Shown here piece after piece: positions 20,702 through 29,171 of a stretch of 64,000 bases of DNA. Position 1 is the stretch's first letter, and each line of letters begins with the position of its first letter. The notes under the pieces were generated by a model. It had not been told where the DNA came from, made no database searches, and worked only from the letters and a program-made list of their open reading frames with translations. Location: assembly GCA_014529385.2 (NCBI GenBank), contig CM043966.1:108197587-108261586 (forward strand), given 5' to 3'. A program made the position numbers and the translations under genes. Source of the stretch: Adiantum capillus-veneris (Eukaryota > Streptophyta > Polypodiopsida > Polypodiales > Pteridaceae).

Positions 20702-21526
20702 GTGAAGAGAAGCAGTTTTGGGTGTTGGTCGACATGGCGTCTTGAAGCTATGGGCCGATTTTTACAGGTGAAGAGAATCCTGATGAGTGGGTTGGAAACT
20801 TTGAGTTGTATATGCTGTCGATGCGCATCGAACGAAGACAGCAAGATGCAGACATTTCCTTTGGTGATGCGCGGGAATTCAAAGATATGGTATGAAGCTT
20901 TAGAAGGTGAGCCGAGGCATGCTTGGCCGGCTTTGCGGGCACGTTTCCTACATGACTTCCGTAAAGAGGCGTCCGCAGTGGAGATGGATGTCAAACTAAA
21001 GGCACTCAAACAAGATGTAAGTAAAGAGTTCAGTTTTTTTTTGGATCGTTTTGAAGTGTGTTGGGAAGAGTTAGCGGGTGCCATGCAATTGGCCAATGGA
21101 GACTATTTCAAGCTTGATAAATTCATGACATGCCTACATCCTAAAGTGAGGGAGAAAGTGGATTTTGAGAGCCCAGAAAACTATAATGGTGCAGTGGCCA
21201 TCGCAAAGGCAAAAAGCAGAAAAATCAAAAAGAAGATTGAACAAGGCGTGTCGGGCTATGAAGTGGTGGTCCAACCTCAGGGTCCGAGGGATGTTGTTCA
21301 TGATGAGAACCCTGCAAATCGAGGTGTAGCCGTTGTGCGACAAAATTGGGTGCGAACCGTGTGGGATTTGTCTGAGCAAATGCAAGAATTGCGGCTAAGC
21401 GTGATGGATAGAGGTCAAGCGCGTGCCTCCGTCATGACGCAAGGGGCAGGGCAAGGCCACTGCCTGGCCGGTGTTACAATTGCGGTGAAGAAGGACACTA
21501 CGCACCGGATTTCCCTCATCCGCTAA
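20702..21526 (+). pseudogene. gag (capsid) of the Tat-like element, frameshifted before the zinc knuckle
   Basis: A 274-codon frame encodes a plant retrotransposon gag capsid domain. Residues about 55-150 show the usual pattern: MRGNSKIWYEAL, WPALRARFLHDF, KLKALKQ, FLDRFEVCWEEL, FMTCLHPKVREKV, with a basic segment after. Gag would build the cytoplasmic virus-like particle that packages the RNA. The frame then leaves register: the CCHC knuckle lies in the next frame from about 21,466 (CYNCGEEGH at 21,472), and its last cysteine is replaced by phenylalanine. The first methionine is only one possible start. Confidence 0.8.
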
Positions 21527-21990
21527 GAGAAAGAGGCAGTATTTATCCACTGTTTGGCAGAGGTAGAGGCCAAGCACAACTCAATGGCCCGAGAGAGCAA
21601 GTAGTCGAGAATCAGGTGCAGCCAACTCCTCAAGATGGTGGTGAAGTCCCTAGGGTGAATATCATTGGAGTGGATAAGCAGGATGTTGAAGTTTTGTCCA
21701 ACAAAAGAGCAAGGAGGGAAAGAGAGACAGAAATCGAGTGGGAGACGAGGGCCCGTAAAGGTAAGGAAAAGTGTATGAAGGCAAGGAGCAGCCGGAAACT
21801 AGCAAGAAGAGGAGGCGTCGCAAAATCAAGCAAGCAGACTTTCAGCTAGGGCGCGGCTACCCGGAATATGACTTGGTAAGCGATGTTCAAAATCAAAAGG
21901 CTAACATAACCTTTGGTCAGTTGTTGGCTTTAAATCCCAAGCTACGAAGACAGTGGTCTACAAGTGTCAGCACGAGGCTGCCAAAGGCCA
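21466..21990 (+). pseudogene. gag-protease linker with degenerate CCHC knuckle, spread over two frames
   Basis: Frame 1 (to 21,849) carries the knuckle C-YN-C-GEEG-H-YAPD-F, so the CX2CX4HX4C motif lost its fourth ligand. A basic/acidic stretch (VDKQDVEVLSNKRARRERETE) follows. Frame 3 (from about 21,771) carries KRRRRKIKQ and then YDLVSDVQNQKANITFGQLL. That block precedes the protease in this type of element, so another frameshift lies near 21,775 and a third near 21,985. Confidence 0.65.
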
Positions 21991-22630
21991 AGGGGAATGT
22001 GCATGCAATACAAAACATGCATTGAGGGTGGATAGCCCGACGGATGTCCTTCCTCTAGTGGATGCAGTCATTGAAAAGAGGATGCAAGTTCAGGCCTATA
22101 TAGATGGTGGAGCACAAGTTTGCGTCATGACGGAGGCTGCAATGAAAGAAACAGGGGTCAAAGCCGTAGCTAAATCAAATGTACGCATGAGGATGGCTAA
22201 CCATACCAAAGCCAGGTGTTTGGGTGTGGCTCAAGATGTAAGAGTGAAAGTGATGGGCATTGAGTGCCTAATCGATTTCTTTGTGATGAAAGCGGGTGAC
22301 AATGCTTATCCAATCATCTTAGGTAGGCCATGTCTACTTGCAATAGGGGCTAAGCAGGATTGGGGGAGTAGGGTGTTCACCTTGCCTGACAAGGAAAGAG
22401 GGAGACAGGTGGTGCTTGATTTGAAGACCAAAGAGGGCCATTTTCACCGTGTGGCAGAAAAAGACAAAGATGATACGACAAGCTATGAGTATGAGACCGA
22501 GACAGGCTATGATGAGGGCTACACAAATACTGAGGAAGAGGAAAGTGAGGATGATATGCTAAAGATAGATGCCGACTTGTTTGGGGTCACTGTTGAAGGC
22601 TCCCATGTAAAAGGGGAGGTGCATCCATAG
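21953..22630 (+). pseudogene. Aspartic protease region of the Tat-like element
   Basis: The 225-codon frame contains QVQAYIDGGAQVCVMTE (around 22,085-22,135). This is the retropepsin active-site loop with D-G-G in place of the common D-S/T-G; DGG is also seen in some plant gypsy proteases. The second hallmark, ILGRPCLLAIGAKQD, lies around 22,315-22,356. It would cut the polyprotein in the particle. An acidic tail (YTNTEEEESEDDML) leads to a stop at 22,628. Because RT continues in the same frame just after, this stop probably arose by mutation. Confidence 0.75.
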
Positions 22631-22645
22631 GTTCATGGCATAGGT

Positions 22646-23595
22646 GTGGAGGAGGTAACTGCTATGCTAAGCGAGGATTTGACCAAGAAAGAGAGAGAAG
22701 GATATGTTGAGTTGTGTGCCTCTTTTCTGAATTTATTTGCGATGAAGTACGAGGATTTACGAGGAGCAAAGGGGGCAGAGCACAAGATAGTTCTTAAAGA
22801 AGGGTGCATACCAAAGGCACAGAAGCTAAGGAGGTTAGGGGAGATTCAGAAGGAGGCTCTTTGGCAGGAGATTAACCAGTTGTTAGATGCAGGTATCATA
22901 TACCCTGTGAAGGAGTCGGAGTGGGTTTCTCCAGTGGTTATCACCCCTAAGAAGAATGGAAAATGGCGGGTGTGTGTTGATTACAAGCCATTGAATGCGG
23001 TGACCAAGAGAAACCACTTCCCGCTGCGCCGTTCCAAGATGAAATCTTAAATCAGGTGGCAGGTCATGAGAGGTACTCAATTATGGATGGATTTTCAGGG
23101 TACTTTCAGATAGGGATTGCACTTGAAGACCAGCTGAAGATGACATTTATCTCTCCATGGGGATGGTTTGCCTATCGCAGGATGCCGTTTGGTTTAGTGA
23201 ATGCCTACGCCACCTTCCAAGACTGGATGAATAGGGTGTTTGGTCCCTACTTGGGAAGGTTCATTAGAGTTTTCATGGATGACATTGGGTGCTATAGCTC
23301 AAGGACGGATCATTTGTCGAAGCTCCGGCTATGTTTTCAAAGGCTTGACGAAGAAGGAGGTCAATTAAACCCTAAGAAGTGCAAGCTAGCACAACCTCGA
23401 GCACAGTTGCTAGGTCATGTGGTGTCACAAAATGGAATTGAAGCAGATCCAGAGAAGGTCAAGGCGCTAGTCTTGATGGAGCCTCCCTCTAGTGCGCAAG
23501 GCTTGGCATCCTTTGTACATAAACTAAAGTACTTGTCGCATTTTTTCTGGATGCTGTCACACTATGTGTATCCTCTCCAAAAGAGGGCTCAGTAG
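22646..23595 (+). pseudogene. Reverse transcriptase of the Tat-like element, one frameshift
   Basis: The fingers region is in frame 2 (AGIIYPVKESEWVSPVVITP, then GKWRVCVDYKPLNAVTKRNHFPL). Near 23,030 the frame shifts, and frame 1 continues with YSIMDGFSGYFQIGI, RRMPFGLVNAYATFQ and the catalytic box VFMDD at 23,269-23,283 (F-M-D-D instead of the common Y-x-D-D). LNPKKCKL and LLGHVVSQNGIEADPEKV follow. It would copy the RNA into DNA in the cytoplasmic particle. A TAG at 23,593 interrupts the passage to RNase H. Confidence 0.85.
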
Positions 23596-24110
23596 GTACA
23601 TGGCTTTGAATGGGATGAAGATGCTCAAGAAGCTTTTGACAGAGTGAAAGAAATTTTGTGTCAGCTGCCATCTGTGTGCCCTCCAAGCCAAGAGGATGAT
23701 TTCTATGTGTCAATGACGGTAGGTACCGTGGCTATTGGGGCGATGTTGCTGCAGAAGGTAGGAAGGAGCTATAAGCCTATCTACTTTGAAAGCAGGGTGA
23801 TAAGTCCTGGAGAAGTGTCTTACACTGAAGCGGAGCAGTGGGTCATGGCATTGGTTTTTGCTTGTAGAAAGTTCAAAGTGCACCTCATTGTGCGTAAGTT
23901 TTATGTGTTAACGGCTAATAATCTATTGCCTAAAATAGTACTACACTTGAAGCCAGGGAAGCGGATCATGAAGTAGGTGATAGAGTTGCAGGAATTCGAG
24001 TTCGAGTTCAGAATTGACCATACAAGTCGGTCCCATTTGACAGACATTTTGGTCAGCAAAGCGGTAGATTTGCCAATTTATCCAAGAGTGGTGCGAGATG
24101 AAGCCAAAGA
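23596..24110 (+). pseudogene. First (gypsy-type) RNase H, catalytically degenerate
   Basis: In the same frame as RT: FYVSMTVGTVAIGAML, then YKPIYFESRVISPGEVSYTEAE, then FYVLTANNLL, and after a TAG at 23,974 the segment IELQEFEFEFRIDHTSRSHLTDILVS. The usual first aspartate (VDAS) and the TD(H/N) aspartate are absent; only E of TEAE and D of LTDIL remain. In dual-RNase H elements the first domain is known to decay into a connector once the second is present, so these losses may be lineage features rather than damage. Confidence 0.75.
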
Positions 24111-24117
24111 GGAGCCC

Positions 24118-24510
24118 GACCTTATGGGAGCTTTTACCATGTGGTTTGATGGTGGATATAGGAGGGTGTTAAAGAAATCTGGTGGAGGTGTGGTGATACA
24201 CGATCCACACGGCAAGGTAATCTTCTCAAAAGCCTATGATTTGGAGGATGTTCATACCAACAATGAAGCAGAATATCTCGCCTCCATCTAGGTTTGAAAC
24301 AATGCGTCGAGTTCGGAATTTCCAGGTTGGTGGTCAAAGGTGATGCGTTATTGGTCATCAAGCAACTGCTAGGCCAATGGCAAGTAAAATGTGATTCCTT
24401 AAAACATTGGTTCTTTGCCATCAAGAAGTTGTTGAAGTTCTTTAGAGAGATCCAATTCAAGCATGTGAAGAGAGAGTACAACCAAGAGGCAGACCAGCTG
24501 GCAAGCAGTA
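24118..24510 (+). pseudogene. Second (archaeal-type) RNase H, all four acidic residues present, one frameshift
   Basis: FTMWFDGGYRR with GGGVVIHDPHGKVI and NNEAEYLA lies in frame 1 up to 24,291. The domain then resumes in frame 3 at 24,294 with LVVKGDALLVIKQLLGQW, HVKREYNQEADQLAS. The D-E-D-D set is visible: D of FDGG, E of NNEAEY, D17 and D67 of the next frame. The fold supplies working RNase H in the Tat branch. A single frameshift near 24,285 splits it. Confidence 0.8.
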
Positions 24511-25865
24511 AGGTGCAGGTACATGTCGCAGGTATATATGTGACCCCGGCCACATACACAGGCAGGGAGTCATTGAAGGAGGTGGAAGATTTCTTGGATA
24601 CAAGGCAGTGTCCTCAAGGTTTGTCTAAACTGCAAAGGAGGAGGATAGTTCAAAAAGCTTGCAGATTTACATTAGTAGGTGAAGACCTAATGACCTACGA
24701 CAGAGACGGGGTGCTGAGGAGAGTGCTCTATAAAGAAGAGATTAACTTGGTGCTGGAGCAATGTCATGAGGAGAGCGGACACCAGGGGAAAGGTCAAGTA
24801 TTGTTTCGACTGTTGAGAGCGGGGTTTTGGTGGCCTTCAATAGTGAAGGATGTGCACTATTGGTGCAAGACCTGCCATGAATGCCAGACTATAGGAGAGA
24901 GGCGTTTAGTAGCTAAGTCACAGGGAGCCATTATTGCTCAGAATGCTTTTGAGAAGTGGGGTTTGGATGCCATCGGTCCACTCCCTAAGTCTACAAGTGG
25001 TAAGAAGTATGTCGTGGTTGCCATCGACTACCTCACCAGGTGGGTCGAGGCCAAAGCTGTAAAGGAGGTAAATGCACAAGTTGTGGCCCACTTTGTTTTC
25101 GATAACATTTGTTGCCGTTTCGGAGTGCCATGGGTACTCGTTTCAGATAGAGGGCAAGGGTTCAGAAGCAAGCTTATGCAGGCATTGGTGGAAAAACTAA
25201 AGATTCAGCATCGGTTTTCCTCGCCTTATCATCCCCAATGCAATGGTTTGGTGGAGAGTGCCAACGGACAAATCATCAAAATGCTCACGAAGTATGTGTA
25301 TAAGCAGGAGACAGAATGGGAGATCAATCTAGAAAAGTGTCTATGGGCCTACAGGACGTCCTACAAAGTGGCAACCAGCTTTACTCCATTTGAGTTGGTT
25401 TATGGTAAGGAGGCAGTGCTGCCAGTGCATGCACAGTTGGGTGCTTTGAAAGGTATGTGGCGCATCAATGCCACTCCCCAAGCTGTCTTACAAGATAGGA
25501 TTGTCGGCCTTGAGGCATTGCAGATGGATAGAGAGGCAACAGCAGACTACTACATAAAGCAGCGGAAAAGGAGAATGGCCAAAGTCAATGAGAGTCTGCC
25601 AGAGAAAAAGATAGAAGAAGGGGACCTAGTAATGAAATATGAGAGCTACTTGGACTTCACCTTCCAGAAGAAGTTCAAAAAGAAGTGGACGGGTCCGTAC
25701 AAAGTGCAAAAGGCCTTTCCGAATGGGACCTATCAGCTGGTGAGAGCCAATGGTAAGCTTCTCAGGCACAGGGTAAATGGTGTACGGCTCAAGCTGTACT
25801 TTGATAGGGGAGTGGTGCCCGATGTGCATCAAATGGTGACAAGGGGGGTTGGGCAACCCACTTGA
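24294..25865 (+). CDS. Integrase of the Tat-like element (523-codon uninterrupted frame, with the end of the second RNase H)
   Basis: Residues 1-75 finish the second RNase H. Integrase follows. The zinc-binding HHCC is at H158, H163, C191 and C194. The catalytic triad is D225 (WGLDAIG), D285 (LVSDRGQGF) and E321 (NGLVESANG), which is exact D-D-35-E spacing. The C-terminal module has EEGDLVMKYESYL, KKWTGPYKVQKAFPNGTYQL and HRVNGVRLKLYF. There is no chromodomain. It would insert the cDNA into nuclear DNA. This is the only large part of gag-pol without a lesion. Its ATG is internal; the true protein would be released from Gag-Pol. Confidence 0.9.
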   Translation: MKQCVEFGISRLVVKGDALLVIKQLLGQWQVKCDSLKHWFFAIKKLLKFFREIQFKHVKREYNQEADQLASSKVQVHVAGIYVTPATYTGRESLKEVEDFLDTRQCPQGLSKLQRRRIVQKACRFTLVGEDLMTYDRDGVLRRVLYKEEINLVLEQCHEESGHQGKGQVLFRLLRAGFWWPSIVKDVHYWCKTCHECQTIGERRLVAKSQGAIIAQNAFEKWGLDAIGPLPKSTSGKKYVVVAIDYLTRWVEAKAVKEVNAQVVAHFVFDNICCRFGVPWVLVSDRGQGFRSKLMQALVEKLKIQHRFSSPYHPQCNGLVESANGQIIKMLTKYVYKQETEWEINLEKCLWAYRTSYKVATSFTPFELVYGKEAVLPVHAQLGALKGMWRINATPQAVLQDRIVGLEALQMDREATADYYIKQRKRRMAKVNESLPEKKIEEGDLVMKYESYLDFTFQKKFKKKWTGPYKVQKAFPNGTYQLVRANGKLLRHRVNGVRLKLYFDRGVVPDVHQMVTRGVGQPT

Positions 25866-25986
25866 AGGGATTCAAGAGTAACGGACATACACTTTTGTAC
25901 ATATTGTACATATGGTGGTGTGTTTTTCAGCGGGCTTGGGTGTTTGCAGAGTGTTGCAAGTTTCAAGTTCAATAAAGCTACTTTTG

Positions 25987-26006
25987 GTTGAACATGAATG
26001 TTCAAC
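25987..26006. repeat. 9-bp perfect inverted repeat just before the purine tract
   Basis: GTTGAACAT, GA, ATGTTCAAC: exact arms with a 2-nt spacer, directly upstream of the purine tract. An AATAAA (25,971-25,976) lies 10 bases before it. Function unknown. Confidence 0.8.
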
Positions 26007-26023
26007 AGGGAGGTGGGCAATGA
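26005..26023 (+). promoter_or_regulatory. Polypurine tract of the Tat-like element
   Basis: ACAGGGAGGTGGGCAATGA ends directly at the 3' LTR start. It would prime plus-strand DNA synthesis. It is broken by C and T, so the match is moderate. Confidence 0.6.
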
Positions 26024-27709
26024 TGGTGCATCCAAAGTCGGTCCGCGCGATAAACTGTGTTGTGCAGTGCAAAGGGTGTCAACAGGTGCATGGTAGAGGG
26101 CTGAAGCCAGTGTGGGAGACCTCAACAGGACAGTGGCAACGAAAATGCATGCTTAAAGTGTTTTTTTAAGGCCAGCGGACCTCTGAAGTGGGCTAATTGG
26201 GACGGCATGTCAAGTGTTCGAGATGCGTGGAATGTGCCCCGAAATGTGGTGTTCAAGATTCTCTAGAAGCTCGTCCAGACGGCTCGTCAAACAGGGCTTT
26301 GGTGTGAAAGATATGCCGGTCCGAAGTTAGAAGGCTTCGCAGGTACAGACAGGTGGCGAAAACTGGTATCATTGGAAACGCGCGTAAAGCTCAAGCTGTG
26401 GAGCATGCCGGTCTTTTCGGTTTGCCATTCGGAGCTCAAACGGACAAGTTATGGCCTGTGGAATATTTGTCGAGAGTCGGGTACGTGCTCACCGGGCCAC
26501 GTTGGTAGGCTCATCTCGACAGGCATGTCTTTAGGGCTCGCCAAGATTCTGGAAAATTGCATGTAACATGGGGGGTCAGTCAAGACTTGCGGCTTGTTGA
26601 TCGAATTCGTGTGCATCGAGATGGGCCGAATCTAAGTTGGCAAGCGGATGGCGGAAAGGGGTCAGATGGTTTTCCCCGTTTTGGGATGTGGTACCTGAGG
26701 CCAGGGTGACATCAAGCGATGGAGGAGAGATGGGATTCGGAATCGGTAAGATGGAGTTTCCATGCGGCATGCTCGCAAAATCTTATTTGGAGAATCCATG
26801 CACACAGAAGCACCGACCATGTGGGAAACAAACACATGAGCCTCTTTGGTTGTAATAAATAAAAGTAGCAAAGTTTGGCTGGAGTTGGAAAAAAAGAAAG
26901 GGAAGGAAACTCAAAGGCTAAAAAAAAAGAGGAAAGGTAGAGGGAAAGCCCAAGGAGCAGTAGCTCCGGGCTTCATTGCCCAAAAAAAGCATGTTTTAAT
27001 TTTTTCTTTGGCCTTGGAAAAGAGGGAGAGAGAGAAGGACAGAGGGTTGGAGTTTTTGTGGGCCTTGGCTTTGGAGCTGAGAGAAAGGAAGAGGAGCAGG
27101 TTTTTTTTAGAAGAAGAGGGTTTTCCTTCTAGGCTTGAAAGAGAGAAAGAAAAAGAAGGGGAGAGAACTTCTTCGACGGGTCTTTTTGGTCTTGGGTTGT
27201 TCGCTTGTTTGGAACCACAGGGAGCTCACAAGGAGCATAAGCCATGGAGTCCTTGAAGCCGGGCTCGAGTGGGTATCGCCCTTGTGTACTTTTTGATGCG
27301 CGCTAGTTGCAACGTTGATCCTGCACTTGTGATTGATGCTAGTAAAGCAGAGTTTATCCCATTGCATTGAGTCTCTTGCGTAATCTCGTCCCCCCTTTTC
27401 CCCCTTCTCTTCTGCTCTCGTGTGTGTGCGTGCAGCGTGTCGGCAAGTGTGTGCCGCCCCAACGAAGTGTTGCAGAGAGAGAGTGCGTGTGGTGTTTTGA
27501 GCGTGTGGGAGAGCGTAAAAGCTACTGCATTGAGGTGCGCGGGTTGTGTGAGTTAGTGTGTGTCTATGTGAGCGCGTGTGCACGCGTGGTTTGGTGAAAA
27601 GAGCGAGTCGAAGGTGCTCGCAAAGTGGGTTGGGGTGCAGTGTGTGCCCTGGGCTATAGGAGGCATTCCGTGTTGGCGCGCTGGGTGTGCTTCCCATTCC
27701 CCCTCTCCA
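26024..27709 (+). repeat. 3' LTR of the Tat-like element (1,686 bp)
   Basis: It aligns to the 5' LTR end to end apart from the 642-bp duplication and the GA expansion. It starts TGGTGCATCC and ends CCCCTCTCCA. A TATA-less GC-richer 3' part (GGGCTATAGGAGGCATTCCG) is shared by both LTRs. Confidence 0.9.
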
Positions 27710-28873
27710 GTGTGTTTGTACCCATGCAAAAATTGCTGCAAAAGAAATTTAAAAAAAAAAGTCGTTAAATAAAACGACCTTGTCGACCTACCCATGTGGT
27801 TGAAAGCTGGCATGAATATGGCGTGTTGGCTGGTAAATTGGCTATGGTTGCTTGTACCACACCTGAGGATACCTGTCTATTGACCTTGTTTTCTTTTTGT
27901 TGAATGCTTGAGGACTACCACTATGGATAGACGCAACTGTCAACAAAAATAGCATGCATACTCAAGAAAGTGATAAGAGACATACCGGAAAAACCACCCA
28001 TTCCTATTGCTTGCAGTTGTGCCAATTTGCCCGTTTAAGCGCAAGTCGTGCGTAACTTGCTCAACCCGATCACTGGGATGTGCAAACTCATAAAAGCGTG
28101 GCACTATTTGTGTGTCGATCATCCATATCAAGGTGGAAAGACGAATGCGATGTGCTAATGGTTAGGCTCGATTCCCTTTCATGGATTGATGTGTTTCCGT
28201 GGCCTCAACATACTTACGAGATCCCACTTTTGAAGTGAATACCATCAGTTGTACTGAAAGGCAATATGTGGCCAATGTCGTTGCATGGGGCTTGTAGACA
28301 TGCCCACATTGTAGGCTATGTAGCTATACATGCCTTGCCCGTGCAAGTTATGTAGAGATACATGCCTTGGATGTAGTGCCACGAAAGCATCTGATAACAT
28401 GTGCAGGGCTTGTGTTGGCCATGCATGCGAGGGAAGTTGCACTGCTACCTATGGGAACCACACCATGCAAAGTTTGGGAGATTTTTTTTTAAAAAAAGAA
28501 AATTTCAACCTGCTGCAGTGATGGTCTAGGTGGCTGCCTGCGTGTAGACCATGCAGGATGTAGCTCGAGCGGGTACTCCTCTCAAGGCGGGTCTGTGACG
28601 AAAACTGCCCCTTGGGCCATGGAGAATGCAGAGCAAGAGAGAGAGAACAGTTTTGTGCAGGTCAATTTTGACCGCTTGTGGGTGTAAGGGCTCATGCCCG
28701 CGTACTAGTCGCTTCACTGTCGAGCCCTTCCGAGGGGTAGTTTCCTGCAGCATCTCTGTCCTCTATTGGTTGCGCCATGCTCACCAAAGGGGTTGTGCCC
28801 ACGGTATTCCCTCCTTCCTTGCCAGAGAGCTTATCCACAACCTTGTTCTTCATGGCTCAAGCCCGCTCAAAAA

Positions 28874-28876
<3 letters not shown>
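27710..28876. other. No gene recognised
   Basis: Short frames only. A small palindrome GTCGTT-AAATAA-AACGAC is present near 27,761-27,778, and repeated ATACATGCCTTG motifs near 28,330-28,370. I see no element ends. Confidence 0.4.

Positions 28877-28938
<62 letters not shown>
28877..28938 (+). repeat. (GA)n microsatellite
   Basis: A pure tract of about 60 bp, about 85 bp downstream (in element sense) of the TRIM-like primer site. Confidence 0.95.
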
Positions 28939-28943
<5 letters not shown>

Positions 28944-29022
28944 CCCTACCGCCATGCCATGCATGAACATGCAATACTTGCAATACTTTCCCCCCTCCTC
29001 CATAGCTCCCGCTTCCACCGAG

Positions 29023-29171
29023 CTTTGATACCAATATAAGACCCTGGGACTGCCTTGCCTTGATCCTCCGCCCAACCTCCCTTTATAGGCCTTGCCCCTA
29101 GGATCCCGTCTCCATTAGCAGCGGGCCCTTGGCACCGATCGTTGACCTCCAGGAAGACCCTTGGCCTGACA
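29023..29171 (-). repeat. Short TRIM-like LTR with primer-binding site (minus strand)
   Basis: On the minus strand the order is: TGTCAGGCCAAGG start at 29,171, a TATA box in GGCCTATAAAGGGAGG (complement of about 29,080-29,095), an end near 29,036, then TTGGTATCAAAGCTCGG (complement of about 29,019-29,035). The last motif is one base from the common plant primer site TGGTATCAGAGC (initiator Met tRNA). An LTR of about 135 bp is in the TRIM size class. The end is TATA rather than CA, and I found no second LTR, so the call is tentative. On the plus strand, GGATCCCGTC and GTTGACCTCC resemble parts of 5S rRNA. Confidence 0.5.

Larger units (their letters stand above)
18241..27709 (+). mobile_element. 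Complete but inactivated Ty3/gypsy LTR retrotransposon, Tat-like (dual RNase H)
   Basis: Two long direct repeats (18,241-20,654 and 26,024-27,709) with TGGTGCA...CTCTCCA ends enclose gag, protease, RT, RNase H, a second RNase H and integrase in gypsy order. A primer-binding site follows the 5' LTR and a purine tract precedes the 3' LTR. The second RNase H between the first RNase H and the integrase is the hallmark of the Tat branch of plant gypsy elements (family knowledge). About five frameshifts and three in-frame stops disable gag-pol. In the first 137 aligned LTR bases there are about eight differences, so the copy is not recent. No convincing 5-bp target duplication is seen: AGCGT precedes and GTGTG follows. 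Confidence 0.9.
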
